A stretch of DNA of 64,000 nucleotides from NCBI RefSeq assembly GCF_001403615.1, contig NZ_LN879455.1, forward strand, positions 434,001-498,000, given 5' to 3'. This DNA is from Desnuesiella massiliensis. Lineage in GTDB: Bacteria > Bacillota > Clostridia > Clostridiales > Clostridiaceae. Under the pieces are notes generated by a model. That model did not search any database. It had not been told where the DNA came from and was given only the letters and a program-made list of their open reading frames with translations. Positions 1 through 7,511 of the stretch are shown here, one piece after another. Position numbers and translations under genes: made by a program. Position 1 is the first letter of the stretch; every line of letters begins with the position of its first letter.

Positions 1-504
1 TTGGGCTTGGAGAAAAGTGAAGCAGAGGGAGTAAAAACAAGCTGGCAGAGGAGTATATTATTGGTGTTAGCTATAACTCTTCATAATATACCAGAAGGTC
101 TAGCGGTAGGGGTAGCCTTTGGGGCTGTAGCGTCTAACTTGCCTTCCGCATCCTTAGCAGGAGCCATTGCATTGGCCATAGGTATAGGACTTCAAAATTT
201 TCCAGAGGGAGCAGCAGTATCTATTCCTCTAAGAAGAGAAGGCTTTTCAAGGTTAAAGAGCTTTATGTATGGTCAGGCCTCTGGAATTGTGGAGCCTATT
301 GCGGGTGTAATAGGAGCTTTAGCAGTAATATATGTTCAATCAATGTTGCCCTATGCCCTTAGTTTTGCAGCAGGTGCTATGATATATGTTGTAGTAGAGG
401 AGCTTATACCGGAGTCACAACAGGGAGGAAATACAGATCTAGCTACTTTAGCTACTATGCTTGGTTTTACTGTAATGATGATTTTGGATGTGGCCTTAGG
501 ATAA
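1..504 (+). CDS. ZIP-family divalent metal transporter, C-terminal part (cut by window edge)
   Basis: This is the C-terminal 167 residues of a ZIP-family transporter, a membrane protein that moves Zn2+ or related divalent cations into the cytoplasm. The two family-defining membrane helices are present: HNIPEGLAVGVAFG near residue 28 and NFPEGAAVSIPLRREG near residue 66. Their His, Asn, Glu and Pro residues form the binuclear metal site. A GQASGIVEPIAG helix and a final helix near VVVEELIPES follow. Full ZIP proteins have eight helices and about 250-270 residues, so roughly the first three helices lie upstream of the window. The TTG at position 1 is therefore not the true start. A terminator follows the stop codon. 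Metal specificity cannot be read from the sequence. Confidence 0.85.
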   Translation: MGLEKSEAEGVKTSWQRSILLVLAITLHNIPEGLAVGVAFGAVASNLPSASLAGAIALAIGIGLQNFPEGAAVSIPLRREGFSRLKSFMYGQASGIVEPIAGVIGALAVIYVQSMLPYALSFAAGAMIYVVVEELIPESQQGGNTDLATLATMLGFTVMMILDVALG

Positions 505-532
505 GAGTATTGTAATTAAATAAAACATATAA

Positions 533-559
533 GAAAAAAGCGACTTTGGTCGCTTTTTT
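533..559 (+). terminator. Rho-independent terminator of the ZIP gene
   Basis: An AAAAAAGCGAC / GTCGCTTTTTT hairpin with a three-base loop and a T-run lies just past the ZIP stop codon. An almost identical hairpin lies at 29158-29183, and both are immediately followed by a copy of the same dispersed repeat. Confidence 0.85.
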
Positions 560-617
560 GAATTGTGCTCTGTACATTGTGCATTAAATAAAAATTGCTT
601 CGTAATTTTTATTTAAA
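558..617. repeat. Half copy of dispersed repeat family A (AATTGTG...TGTGCATT)
   Basis: The stretch reads AATTGTGCTCTGTACATTGT, then GCATTAAATAAAAATT and a small hairpin around CTTCG. It closely matches the right end of the longer element at 29184-29421. Only one half is present, and it abuts the ZIP terminator. No coding content. Confidence 0.65.
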
Positions 618-618
618 A

Positions 619-1710
619 TCAGTTCATTTTAAAGCATCTATCATAATTAACAGAAAAAGCTTCATCTTTTTTCGTGGTAATATGGCCAGAATTATAAGGC
701 TTTCCATCTAGGGTTATCAATACTTTATCTGCCTTATAATTGTAGCCAAGGGTATTGACTATGGCTTGAAGAAAATTAATTTCCACGCCACCGCCTAGGC
801 CCATTTCTTTTACAAAATTATTAGAAAAGTCTATATGAAGAATCCCTTTTTCTTCTAATAATTCTATTTTGTTTATTTTTATATTACTCTTAATAGGTAT
901 AAGCTCTTTTCTAGGAGTCTTCCTAAAATTTTCATCAAGAATAATTTTAAGCTGTGCAGCTTCTTGCTGTGCCATGGTTTTATCCACATAAAGTATTTTA
1001 TCTTCTACAGCATTATAATAGAAAAATCTATAGCTTTCAATAAATGGTGAATTCTCCTCTATAGATTTTATTTCAGTTAAAAATTCAGCACCATTAGTTG
1101 TAAATAAGGTTTTTATCAATCCTAAGTCCTTAGCAAAATATTCTTTAAAGGTATATTCCTTAGTTTGAGAAGTTACCTCTACAACCTTAAACTTTCCGGC
1201 TTTTGTATCTAAATCCATATCTACAGCAGTTATGGTTTTTGTCACACCATCATTAGTTTTCCAATTAGTACCCACTTTTATAGGATTTTTAAGATATACT
1301 TCCTCTTTAGGGGAATTCATAGATAATACATTTTTCTTAGCATAAAATTCAGGGCTTCTATATACTGTGAATACTCCTTCCTTTCTTTCTTCAAGCACAT
1401 TAACTACAGTGGTACCTCCATTAGAGGTCTTAAGCTGAACTCTGTTATCCTTTGAGTACTCTACATAGGTTTGTTCTCCGCCATTTTCAAAGCCTCCTAA
1501 ATAAGATATTTTCATATTAACTTTTTTAGGCATAAAATCTTTAGCAGAATATTTAAGTTCTTCCTCTGTGGATTTAGTATCTTTATTACCAGACACGGTT
1601 ACTACATTCTTTTCATTAACTTCCTTGGAGCTGTCGGGCTTATTTGTGCAGGAGGTTAATACTATAGTAGAGAGTAGCAATAGACAGAGAGGAAGGGATT
1701 TTATTTTCAT
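619..1710 (-). CDS. GerMN-domain lipoprotein
   Basis: Predicted 363-residue membrane-anchored lipoprotein. The N-terminus is a signal peptide with lipobox VLTSC, so the mature protein is lipidated at that Cys and faces outward. The middle is an unassigned beta-rich region. The last 140 residues (from about FFYYNAVEDKILYVDK to HIDFSNNFVKEMGLGGGVE and VLITLDGKPYNSGH) match the GerMN domain found in GerM and related spore cortex or germination proteins. I place the start at the ATG at 1710: AAGGAG lies about 9 bases upstream, whereas a GTG nine bases further out would touch the ribosome binding site. The gene stands alone on this strand. A role in spore formation or germination is inferred from the family. 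Confidence 0.8.
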   Translation of the reverse strand: MKIKSLPLCLLLLSTIVLTSCTNKPDSSKEVNEKNVVTVSGNKDTKSTEEELKYSAKDFMPKKVNMKISYLGGFENGGEQTYVEYSKDNRVQLKTSNGGTTVVNVLEERKEGVFTVYRSPEFYAKKNVLSMNSPKEEVYLKNPIKVGTNWKTNDGVTKTITAVDMDLDTKAGKFKVVEVTSQTKEYTFKEYFAKDLGLIKTLFTTNGAEFLTEIKSIEENSPFIESYRFFYYNAVEDKILYVDKTMAQQEAAQLKIILDENFRKTPRKELIPIKSNIKINKIELLEEKGILHIDFSNNFVKEMGLGGGVEINFLQAIVNTLGYNYKADKVLITLDGKPYNSGHITTKKDEAFSVNYDRCFKMN

Positions 1711-1744
1711 TAAAAACACTCTCCTTCATATAATATATATTCAA

Positions 1745-2098
1745 TTACAATGATGCTTCTTCTCGTAGCTTTTTAGGCAAACTATTAAATACTAGATCAT
1801 AGGAGTTATCAATCATCCAAAATAAATGCTCTTTTATAATATAATCCTCTATTATCACTGTATTCCAATGCTTTTTATTTAAGTGATATCCAGGTATTAT
1901 GTAAGAATACTCTTGTCTTAAGCTATCTGCCAATAAAGGTTCGCATTTTAAAGATATATTTACCTTTCCTTCCTTGTTTGAAATCAGAGCAAACATTTTG
2001 CCACATACTTTTATTACTATAACTTCAGGGCCGAAAGGATATTCTTCTTTAGCACCTTTTTTAGATAAACAGTATTTCTTTAAATCTTCTATAGTCAT
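1745..2098 (-). CDS. MmcQ/YjbR family protein
   Basis: A 117-residue cytosolic protein of the MmcQ/YjbR (DUF419) family, often annotated as DNA-binding because of its fold, although its biochemical role is unknown. Family hallmarks are the N-terminal helix with EEYPFGPEVIVIKVCGKMFAL, the NISLKCEP strand and the GYHLNKKHWNTV segment near the C-terminus. The start at 2098 is supported by GAGGG seven bases upstream and by the usual family length of 115-120 residues. A longer reading adds eleven Tyr- and Cys-rich residues with no ribosome binding site. It lies 34 bp downstream of the GerMN gene's start and is probably independent of it. Confidence 0.8.
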   Translation of the reverse strand: MTIEDLKKYCLSKKGAKEEYPFGPEVIVIKVCGKMFALISNKEGKVNISLKCEPLLADSLRQEYSYIIPGYHLNKKHWNTVIIEDYIIKEHLFWMIDNSYDLVFNSLPKKLREEASL

Positions 2099-2226
2099 TT
2101 CATATCCCTCACAATAATAAAATTTATACATAAAATTATTTACCTATAATACGTAATAATAACAAAGTTAGTACTGAAAAATATATATTAAACTCCTAAT
2201 TTAGTCAAGGTAAAAAATAAAAACAT

Positions 2227-2270
2227 AAAAAAGACTTTGATACTTTTTTAAGAGTACACAAAGTCTTTAA
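2227..2270 (-). terminator. Terminator of the DUF1292 gene
   Basis: On the minus strand AAAGACTTTG and CAAAGTCTTT form a stem around a 17-base loop, followed by a T-run. It lies directly after the stop of the gene ending at 2276. Confidence 0.75.
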
Positions 2271-2275
2271 TATTA

Positions 2276-2506
2276 TTACATTACTTTAGAAATGGATTTT
2301 ATTTTATTAAGCTCATTTTGATTTTCTACAAGTTCTAAAGATTCATTCCCATTTTCAAAATTGAATCTATAAACCTCCATTAAAGAGGAATTGTCTTCAG
2401 GAGACATTATTACATAATCCTTTTGATCTATTAGAAGGCGCTCTTTTACGGTATACTTTACAAGATGGCCCTCTTCATCTCTGAAAGAATATATCTTAGC
2501 ACTCAT
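2276..2506 (-). CDS. DUF1292 family protein (YrzB-like)
   Basis: A 76-residue acidic cytosolic protein resembling the DUF1292 (YrzB) family of Bacillota: short, all-beta at the start (KIYSFRDEEGHLVKYTV), followed by DYVIMSPEDNSSLMEVYRFNFENG. Members of this family have no established biochemical function. The start ATG has a GGAGGGTAAC-type ribosome binding site at normal spacing. It is the second gene of a possible two-gene unit with the membrane protein upstream (2541-2909), 34 bp away, and a terminator follows it. The family assignment rests on overall pattern. Confidence 0.65.
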   Translation of the reverse strand: MSAKIYSFRDEEGHLVKYTVKERLLIDQKDYVIMSPEDNSSLMEVYRFNFENGNESLELVENQNELNKIKSISKVM

Positions 2507-2540
2507 CAGTTACCCTCCAATTTTAAAATACATAGTAAGG

Positions 2541-2909
2541 CTACATAGCTCTTCCAGGAATTAGTGCATCTAAAATTCCAATAACTACAGCTGCGATTAT
2601 AGCTCCCATTATTGTAACACTCATAGAAGGAACTAAGAATTGAGCTATATAAAGTATTATAGCTGTAATTACAAATCCTTTAAATCCTTTACCAAAGGGT
2701 GAGGCATCAACCCCCATAAGTTTTTCTACACCATAATCAATTAAAGATATAACTACAGCAGCAATTAAAATTGGCCATAAACCTACTATGGAAAACCCAG
2801 GGGTTAAAAATGATGTAATGGCAAGTACTATCGCAGTTACTACAAGCCTACCTAGATATCCAAGTATACCTCCTCGGCGATCATCTCGTTCTTTTCTTTC
2901 TTCACTCAT
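2541..2909 (-). CDS. PF04020-type (phage_holin_4_2) membrane protein
   Basis: A 122-residue integral membrane protein with a charged N-terminus (SEERKERDDRRG) and four hydrophobic segments. Each half carries a similar pattern: ILAITSFLTPGFSIVGLWPI then IAAVVISLIDYGVEKLMG, and LYIAQFLVPSMSVTIMG then IAAVVIGILDALIPG. This internal duplication and the conserved Pro/Gly positions fit the PF04020 family, named for phage holins but mostly found as chromosomal proteins of unknown function. No other phage gene is nearby, so a holin role is not supported. The ATG at 2909 lacks a clear ribosome binding site; a TTG at 2927 is the alternative. The leader folds extensively (2910-3118), so translation may be controlled by RNA structure. 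Confidence 0.7.
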   Translation of the reverse strand: MSEERKERDDRRGGILGYLGRLVVTAIVLAITSFLTPGFSIVGLWPILIAAVVISLIDYGVEKLMGVDASPFGKGFKGFVITAIILYIAQFLVPSMSVTIMGAIIAAVVIGILDALIPGRAM

Positions 2910-3118
2910 ATTTATACCGTTACGCAAAGACTATAAAACTCTATAAGAGTTTATGTTTGCTTCCTCATTCAACGTGCTCGATTTTGTACTCCTAAAAGGA
3001 TATACTACTTTCGTTTGGTCTAACACTCCAAAGGCGTAACTTCGGATGTAACCCACCCTACATTAACACTATCTTTTAAGCGATATGTGTTAATTTAACG
3101 GTTTTTCAACTCCTTTCA
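2910..3118 (-). ncRNA. Candidate structured RNA or riboregulator leader upstream of the PF04020 gene
   Basis: Read on the minus strand this about 200-nt leader shows nested complementarity. The 5' end ACCGTTA (3096-3102) pairs with TAACGGT (2916-2922) just before the start codon. A hairpin TAACAC..TATC / GATA..GTGTTA (3064-3092) carries 10 bp with one bulge. TGTA/TACA flank a loop at 3047-3062. TCCT/AGGA pair at 2990-3000. AAACTCT/AGAGTTT form a perfect 7-bp stem with a three-base loop (2936-2952). An internal GTTACGC (3034-3040) is also complementary to GCGTAAC (2919-2925), overlapping the outer stem, so the two pairings are mutually exclusive. I do not recognise it as a known riboswitch class. 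A minus-strand TATAAT lies at 3132-3137. Confidence 0.5.
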
Positions 3119-3125
3119 CATTTTA

Positions 3126-3155
3126 TTGACCATTATAAATGTATTTTTTTATAAT
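3126..3155 (+). promoter_or_regulatory. Candidate promoter for the NfeD-like/flotillin genes
   Basis: TTGACC (3126-3131), an 18-base spacer and TATAAT (3150-3155) form a sigma-A type promoter on the plus strand. A second TATAAT at 3289-3294 lies closer to the gene but has no good -35 box. Confidence 0.45.
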
Positions 3156-3323
3156 AAAAATAGCACTATATCTATAGTTCCCATAAATTTAGATATTATG
3201 TATTATGTTAAAGGTTCTAATAAAAAATATTTAAATGTTAAAAAGCTATAAAAATTATGAATACGTACTATTAATATATAAAATATGGTATAATATATAA
3301 AAATTATGAATTCAGAGGTATCT

Positions 3324-3860
3324 ATGGAAAAGGTGTTTTATATTTCTTTTATAATTGGAGTTATTTATATACTCATATCTTTTTTTCTAGGAAGTATTTT
3401 TGAGGTTTTAAACTTTGGAGTGGATTTAGATCTAGGGTTTGAATTTCCTTTTGCTTCAATGCTAAGACCTGCTGTTATTGCCGCCTTTTTAACTGTTTTT
3501 GGAGGAGTGGGACTATTAGGTATGAAGAAAGCTTGGACATTTGTATTTTTTATTGCACTTTTTTCTGGTTTAGCTGTGGCCTTTGTTTTTTCAAAATTTA
3601 TATTTGAAAAATTGAAAAAGGCTGAAAATACAAGCTCTATAGCAAGAGAAGAGCTTATAGGTATAGAGGCTGTGGTGTTGGAATCCATAATGGAGGAGGG
3701 CATAGGCGCTATCACTTATGTGGCTAATGGCAATAAATATAGCTCACCGGCTAAAAGTTTAGAGGGAATAACGGTTTTAAGGGGAGAAAAGGTTATTATC
3801 ACTAAAGTAGATAAGAGTGTTTTTTATGTAATTCCAATTAAAGAGAAAATAAATATATAA
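3324..3860 (+). CDS. NfeD/YuaF-like membrane protein
   Basis: A 178-residue membrane protein with an N-terminal helix (FYISFIIGVIYILISFFLG), two further helices around residues 50-95 (AVIAAFLTVFGGVGLLGM and TFVFFIALFSGLAVAFVFS), and a C-terminal soluble beta-domain (ELIGIEAVVLESIMEEGIGAITYV ... VLRGEKVIITKVDKSVFYVIPI) that resembles the OB-fold of NfeD and YuaF. In Bacillus, yuaF lies directly before the flotillin gene yuaG, exactly as here with a 29-bp gap, so it probably shares the flotillin membrane-domain function. I chose ATG 3324 because AGAGGT lies just before it. The upstream ATG at 3306 would start almost at the probable transcription start and has no ribosome binding site. Confidence 0.75.
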   Translation: MEKVFYISFIIGVIYILISFFLGSIFEVLNFGVDLDLGFEFPFASMLRPAVIAAFLTVFGGVGLLGMKKAWTFVFFIALFSGLAVAFVFSKFIFEKLKKAENTSSIAREELIGIEAVVLESIMEEGIGAITYVANGNKYSSPAKSLEGITVLRGEKVIITKVDKSVFYVIPIKEKINI

Positions 3861-3889
3861 ATATATAGTGTAAGGGGGAGAATTTAATT

Positions 3890-5275
3890 ATGCCTATTGA
3901 TAATTATATCATGCCTATAATGATAGGAGCCTTGATTCTATTATTACTAGGAATTTTATTATCCATGTGGAAAAAGGTTCCGCAAGATAAGGCTGTAGTA
4001 GTTACAGGATTAAAGAAGAGAGTTATATCTGGTGGAGGAGGATTAGTAATTCCTTTTCTAGAAAGAACAGATAAAATTTCCTTAGAAAACATAAAAATTG
4101 AAGTTAAAATCGGAAATGCTTTAACGGAGCAAGGTGTTGGTATATCAGCTGACGGTGTGGCTGTTATTAAGGTTAAATCAGACCTAGAATCCGTACTAGC
4201 GGCAGTAGAACAATTTAACACCGGACATGAACAAAAAACCATAGATATTATAAAAGATACATCTAAGGACGTTCTAGAAGGTAAACTTAGAGAAATTGTA
4301 TCTAAGATGACCGTAGAAGAAATATATAAAGATAGAGAGAAATTTGCCTCAAGAGTTCAGGAAGTAGCTGCCATTGACTTAGACCAAATGGGTCTTGAAA
4401 TCAAGGCTTTTACTATAAGAGATGTAGCTGATGAAAATGGATATCTTCAAGCCTTAGGAAAAGGAAGAATTGCAGAAGTTAAAAGAGATGCTCAAATAGC
4501 AGAAGCAGAGGCTCAAAAAGAGACAAAGATAAGAACTTCTGAAGCTTTTAGAGAAGGAGAAGCTGCTAAGCTTGTTGCTGAAACTTCTGTAGCTGAATCC
4601 TTAAAGAATAAGGAATTAAAGGTTCAATTATATAGAAAAGATCAAGAAACTTCAAAAGCTGTAGCGGACTTGGCTTACGAAATAGAAGCTAACAAGGTTA
4701 AAAAAGAAGTTACGGAAACTGAAATGATGGTTCAAATAGTTAGAAAGCAAAAGGAAATTGAGCTAGCAGAGCAAGAAGCTTTGAGAAAAGAAAAAGAACT
4801 TGAGGCTACAGTAAAAAAGGAAGCAGAAGCAGAAAAGTATCAATATATTCAAGAAGCTCAAGCGAAGTCGGAAGCTATTAAGTTAGAGGGTCAAGCTAAA
4901 GCAGAGGCCATGAGATTAGAAGGTATGGCTAAGGTTGAAATAATCAGAGAGACTGGAAAAGCTGAGGCAGAAGCCATGTTCAAAAAGGCAGAAGCTTATA
5001 AGCAATATAATGAAGCAGCTATGCTTCAAATGATTATTGAAAAAATGCCTGATCTTGCAAGAGCTATTGCAGAGCCTCTATCTAAGACTGAAAAAATCGT
5101 GGTAATAGATAGTGGAAATGGCTCAGGTGGAGCATCAAAAGTATCGGGCTATGTTACAGATATAATGACAAAAGTACCTGAAACTATAAAGGCTACCACA
5201 GGCATAGATTTATTAGGAATGCTTCAAAATATAGCAAATAAAGAAGAGAAGAAGGAAACTACCATAGAACAATAA
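3890..5275 (+). CDS. floT: Flotillin (YuaG/FloT-type)
   Basis: A 461-residue flotillin, a membrane scaffold protein that organises functional membrane microdomains. Residues 8-27 form a single N-terminal membrane segment. The SPFH/Band 7 domain follows (about 35-190; QDKAVVVTGLKKRVISGGGGLVIPF to MGLEIKAFTIRDVADENGYL). Next comes the long Ala/Glu/Lys-rich flotillin coiled coil with AEAE-type repeats (about 195-380), then a Gly-rich linker (SGNGSGGAS) and a C-terminal helix. Length and order match bacterial YuaG. The ribosome binding site is AAGGGGGAG. It is cotranscribed with the NfeD-like gene and ends at a terminator. Confidence 0.92.
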   Translation: MPIDNYIMPIMIGALILLLLGILLSMWKKVPQDKAVVVTGLKKRVISGGGGLVIPFLERTDKISLENIKIEVKIGNALTEQGVGISADGVAVIKVKSDLESVLAAVEQFNTGHEQKTIDIIKDTSKDVLEGKLREIVSKMTVEEIYKDREKFASRVQEVAAIDLDQMGLEIKAFTIRDVADENGYLQALGKGRIAEVKRDAQIAEAEAQKETKIRTSEAFREGEAAKLVAETSVAESLKNKELKVQLYRKDQETSKAVADLAYEIEANKVKKEVTETEMMVQIVRKQKEIELAEQEALRKEKELEATVKKEAEAEKYQYIQEAQAKSEAIKLEGQAKAEAMRLEGMAKVEIIRETGKAEAEAMFKKAEAYKQYNEAAMLQMIIEKMPDLARAIAEPLSKTEKIVVIDSGNGSGGASKVSGYVTDIMTKVPETIKATTGIDLLGMLQNIANKEEKKETTIEQ

Positions 5276-5291
5276 CATAGATAAATATTGA

Positions 5292-5343
5292 AAAGGGTTG
5301 TCTTCAAATAGAAAGTGATTTCTAGAGAAGGCAGCTCTTTTTT
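5292..5343 (+). terminator. Terminator after flotillin
   Basis: GTTGTCTTC pairs with GAAGGCAGC (one G-T pair), with an inner perfect TAGAAA/TTTCTA stem, followed by TCTTTTTT. Confidence 0.7.
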
Positions 5344-5380
5344 GTTGAAATTAAACTTTTAAGAATTCACTTTTTTAGCA

Positions 5381-5486
5381 TAGAATAAGGAAGTACTAGG
5401 AAGGTCTAACTTGTATATGTTCCAAAATGACAGTTTAAAACCGTTACGATGCAGATATGAAGTATTAGCTTAAGCTGTTCCCCTAA
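5381..5486 (+). repeat. Dispersed repeat family B, copy 1 (diverged)
   Basis: Aligns over about 100 bases with copies at 52235-52336 and 59320-59421 (opposite strand). Shared marks are a TACT motif, AACTTGTATATGTTCCAAAA, a TGACA segment and a GTTCCCCTA end. This copy has lost much of the terminal palindrome. It fills part of the 470-bp gene-free gap before the sugar operon. Confidence 0.6.
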
Positions 5487-5516
5487 ATTTATTAATAAAA
5501 GAAAACCTTTTCAAAC

Positions 5517-5580
5517 TAACAATTAGACATATACTTCTAACATTAGTTCATTTTAATATAGTACAGTACTATACTATAAT
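5517..5580 (+). promoter_or_regulatory. Sugar-importer promoter with AraC-type half-sites
   Basis: TAACAA (5517-5522) and TAACAT (5538-5543) start exactly 21 bp apart. TATAAT (5575-5580) starts 37 bp after the second half-site, with only a poor -35 (TTTAAT). The same half-site spacing and near-identical -10 distance occur at 12493-12556 and 16297-16359, which suggests activation by the AraC-family regulator encoded at 11624-12457. A short palindrome ATAGTAC-A-GTACTAT lies just before the -10. Confidence 0.6.
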
Positions 5581-5746
5581 TTATATAAACAATAAAAGAA
5601 TTTCAAGGTTCCGCGGAATAATCTATTTTACTACATTAAATCCAATATATATAAGTATTTTTCTTCTATGGGAACATATAGGGTCTCGAGGAAGATTATT
5701 TAAATTATGAAAGAGTTTCTATAACAATTAAAGAGGGGGAAGTAAT

Positions 5747-7435
5747 ATGAAAAAAAGATATGTTGTTGCTTTGTTAGCCTGTATTTTTGTAACTTCAACG
5801 CTTTTTGGATGTAAAAAGGATACTGTGGATACAGCAAAAAGTGAATTTAAAACTAAAGGAACTAATGAGTATGGATGGGCAGTGCCAGAAAATACTTTAG
5901 AGCTTAATTTTTATGCTAAAGTTAAAGCTGACCCTGAAAAATCTAAAACTAGAACAGAGCAGTTACAAAAATATGTATTAGATAACTTTAATGTTAAGAT
6001 TAATAAAATCGTTTACAACCAGAATGCTGATGAAAGATTTAATCTAGCATTGGCGTCTAATGATTACCCTGAAGTAATAACAGAACTAACTAAGGCAGAT
6101 GTGACAAAGTTAAAGCAACAGGGAAAGATAAAAGATTTAACACCCTATATTGATAAGTATGGTGAAAATATCAAAAAAGAATTAGGAGATATGTTAAATA
6201 GATTTAAAGATGAAGACGGTAAGATATATGCATTACCAACTGGATGGGGAATGCTTCCTATACCTGATTATTCGGCTCATATCAGATGGGATTGGTATCA
6301 GGAAATAGGCGCTCCTAAGTTTGAGACTCCAGAAGAATATTATGAAGTATTAAAGAAAATTGTAGAAAAACACCCGACAAATTCAAAAGGGCAAAAAGTG
6401 TATGCTCTATCCTGGAATAATGATAACTGCTTTATATCTACAGCAAATGCTACATCAACTGGTTCAGTACCTATATTGGCTAGTATTTGGGGATTAAAGG
6501 AAGGTTATAAAGAAGATAGCAACCACAATTTAACACATTGGATCAATACTAAAGAAGGGCTTGAGTTTACTAAATTTTACAATAAAGCATATAAAGATGG
6601 AATGCTGGACCCAGATGCTTTCTCTAATAAATTTGAGCAATGGAAAACAAAGGTATCCGATGAGAGAATTGTTGGACATATAGGGCCTTGGTGGGAAACT
6701 TGGAATGCTGGACATGAAGTATGGCAGAAGACAAATAAAGAATGGAAAGAAGAACAAAGATATGTGCAAGTTGCCATAAAGGATGCAGAAGCTGAAAAGG
6801 CATACTTTTCACCAAAGGATACAACAGGATGGGGATACACTGTTATAACAGATAAAGCAAAAAATCCAGAGGACATAATTAGATTTCTTAATTTTGCAAT
6901 TACACCAAATGGTACAAGGTTATTTGCCTGGGGGGTTCCAAATCTAGATATTTCAAATTGGAATTTTAAAGATGGAAAATGGAGCTTCAATGAAAAAACT
7001 AAGCAGGAAATAATAAATGCTAGTTATGATTATAAAGCTCATGAAGCGCTTGGACCAAACTATTTATGGTTAGTTCATGCTCAAGGAGCTATGAGTGATG
7101 CTCCAAACGCAAATGCGTGGATAGATCAGTGTTTCAATGATCAGGCAAAGTGGAAAAAAATTATGAATGATAATTTAAAGGACACTATTTATGATAATTC
7201 GGCTATGGATCAAATAGAGTTCCTACCAGACAATCCTGTAACAGTTATTCAGCAACAGATTGATGATGTTATTAGAGCGTATTGGGCAAAAGCTGTTTTA
7301 AGTAAGACTGATGAAGAATTTGATAAGAATTATTCAGAGATGAAAAGTAAAGTTCAAAAAGCTGGCGTAGATAAGCTAGAAAAGCATATGACAGAACAAT
7401 ATAAGAAAAATTTGACTAAGTGGGGAAAGAAGTAA
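5747..7435 (+). CDS. Sugar ABC transporter substrate-binding lipoprotein (LplA/YtcQ type)
   Basis: A 562-residue extracellular solute-binding lipoprotein. The signal peptide ends at the lipobox LFGC (Cys22). The rest has the two-lobed, Trp- and Tyr-rich family 1 binding-protein pattern, including NEYGWAVPENTLELNFYAK, the hinge near YALPTGWGMLPIPDYSAHIRWDWY and YGYTVI-like segments. The large size (about 560 residues) and its two permeases are typical of LplA/YtcQ systems importing oligosaccharides from plant or host polymers. It is the first gene of the operon and is followed by an internal terminator, a common arrangement for making the binding protein in excess. The neighbouring alpha-galactosidases suggest an alpha-galactoside-containing oligosaccharide, which is inference. 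Confidence 0.87.
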   Translation: MKKRYVVALLACIFVTSTLFGCKKDTVDTAKSEFKTKGTNEYGWAVPENTLELNFYAKVKADPEKSKTRTEQLQKYVLDNFNVKINKIVYNQNADERFNLALASNDYPEVITELTKADVTKLKQQGKIKDLTPYIDKYGENIKKELGDMLNRFKDEDGKIYALPTGWGMLPIPDYSAHIRWDWYQEIGAPKFETPEEYYEVLKKIVEKHPTNSKGQKVYALSWNNDNCFISTANATSTGSVPILASIWGLKEGYKEDSNHNLTHWINTKEGLEFTKFYNKAYKDGMLDPDAFSNKFEQWKTKVSDERIVGHIGPWWETWNAGHEVWQKTNKEWKEEQRYVQVAIKDAEAEKAYFSPKDTTGWGYTVITDKAKNPEDIIRFLNFAITPNGTRLFAWGVPNLDISNWNFKDGKWSFNEKTKQEIINASYDYKAHEALGPNYLWLVHAQGAMSDAPNANAWIDQCFNDQAKWKKIMNDNLKDTIYDNSAMDQIEFLPDNPVTVIQQQIDDVIRAYWAKAVLSKTDEEFDKNYSEMKSKVQKAGVDKLEKHMTEQYKKNLTKWGKK

Positions 7436-7441
7436 TTTTAT

Positions 7442-7475
7442 AAAAAGAGAAGGAGCTTAATCCCTTCTCTTTTTA
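7442..7475 (+). terminator. Intra-operon terminator after the binding protein gene
   Basis: AAAAAGAGAAGG pairs with CCTTCTCTTTTT around an 8-9 base loop. It sits between the binding protein gene and the first permease gene, so it probably reduces read-through to the permeases. Confidence 0.8.
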
Positions 7476-7511
7476 ATAAAGAATAGCATAAATTTTCTAG
7501 GAGGTAAAAGA

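Noticed and set aside
2541..2909. PF04020 protein as sign of a prophage or lysis cassette
   Set aside because: The family is named phage holin but is common on chromosomes; no endolysin, integrase or structural gene lies nearby.
3306..3323. Longer N-terminus of the NfeD-like protein starting at ATG 3306
   Set aside because: It would begin within a dozen bases of the TATAAT at 3289-3294 and has no ribosome binding site; AGAGGT supports ATG 3324.
6530..6990. Several antisense frames inside the binding protein gene
   Set aside because: Composition and lack of ribosome binding sites mark them as shadows of the real gene.
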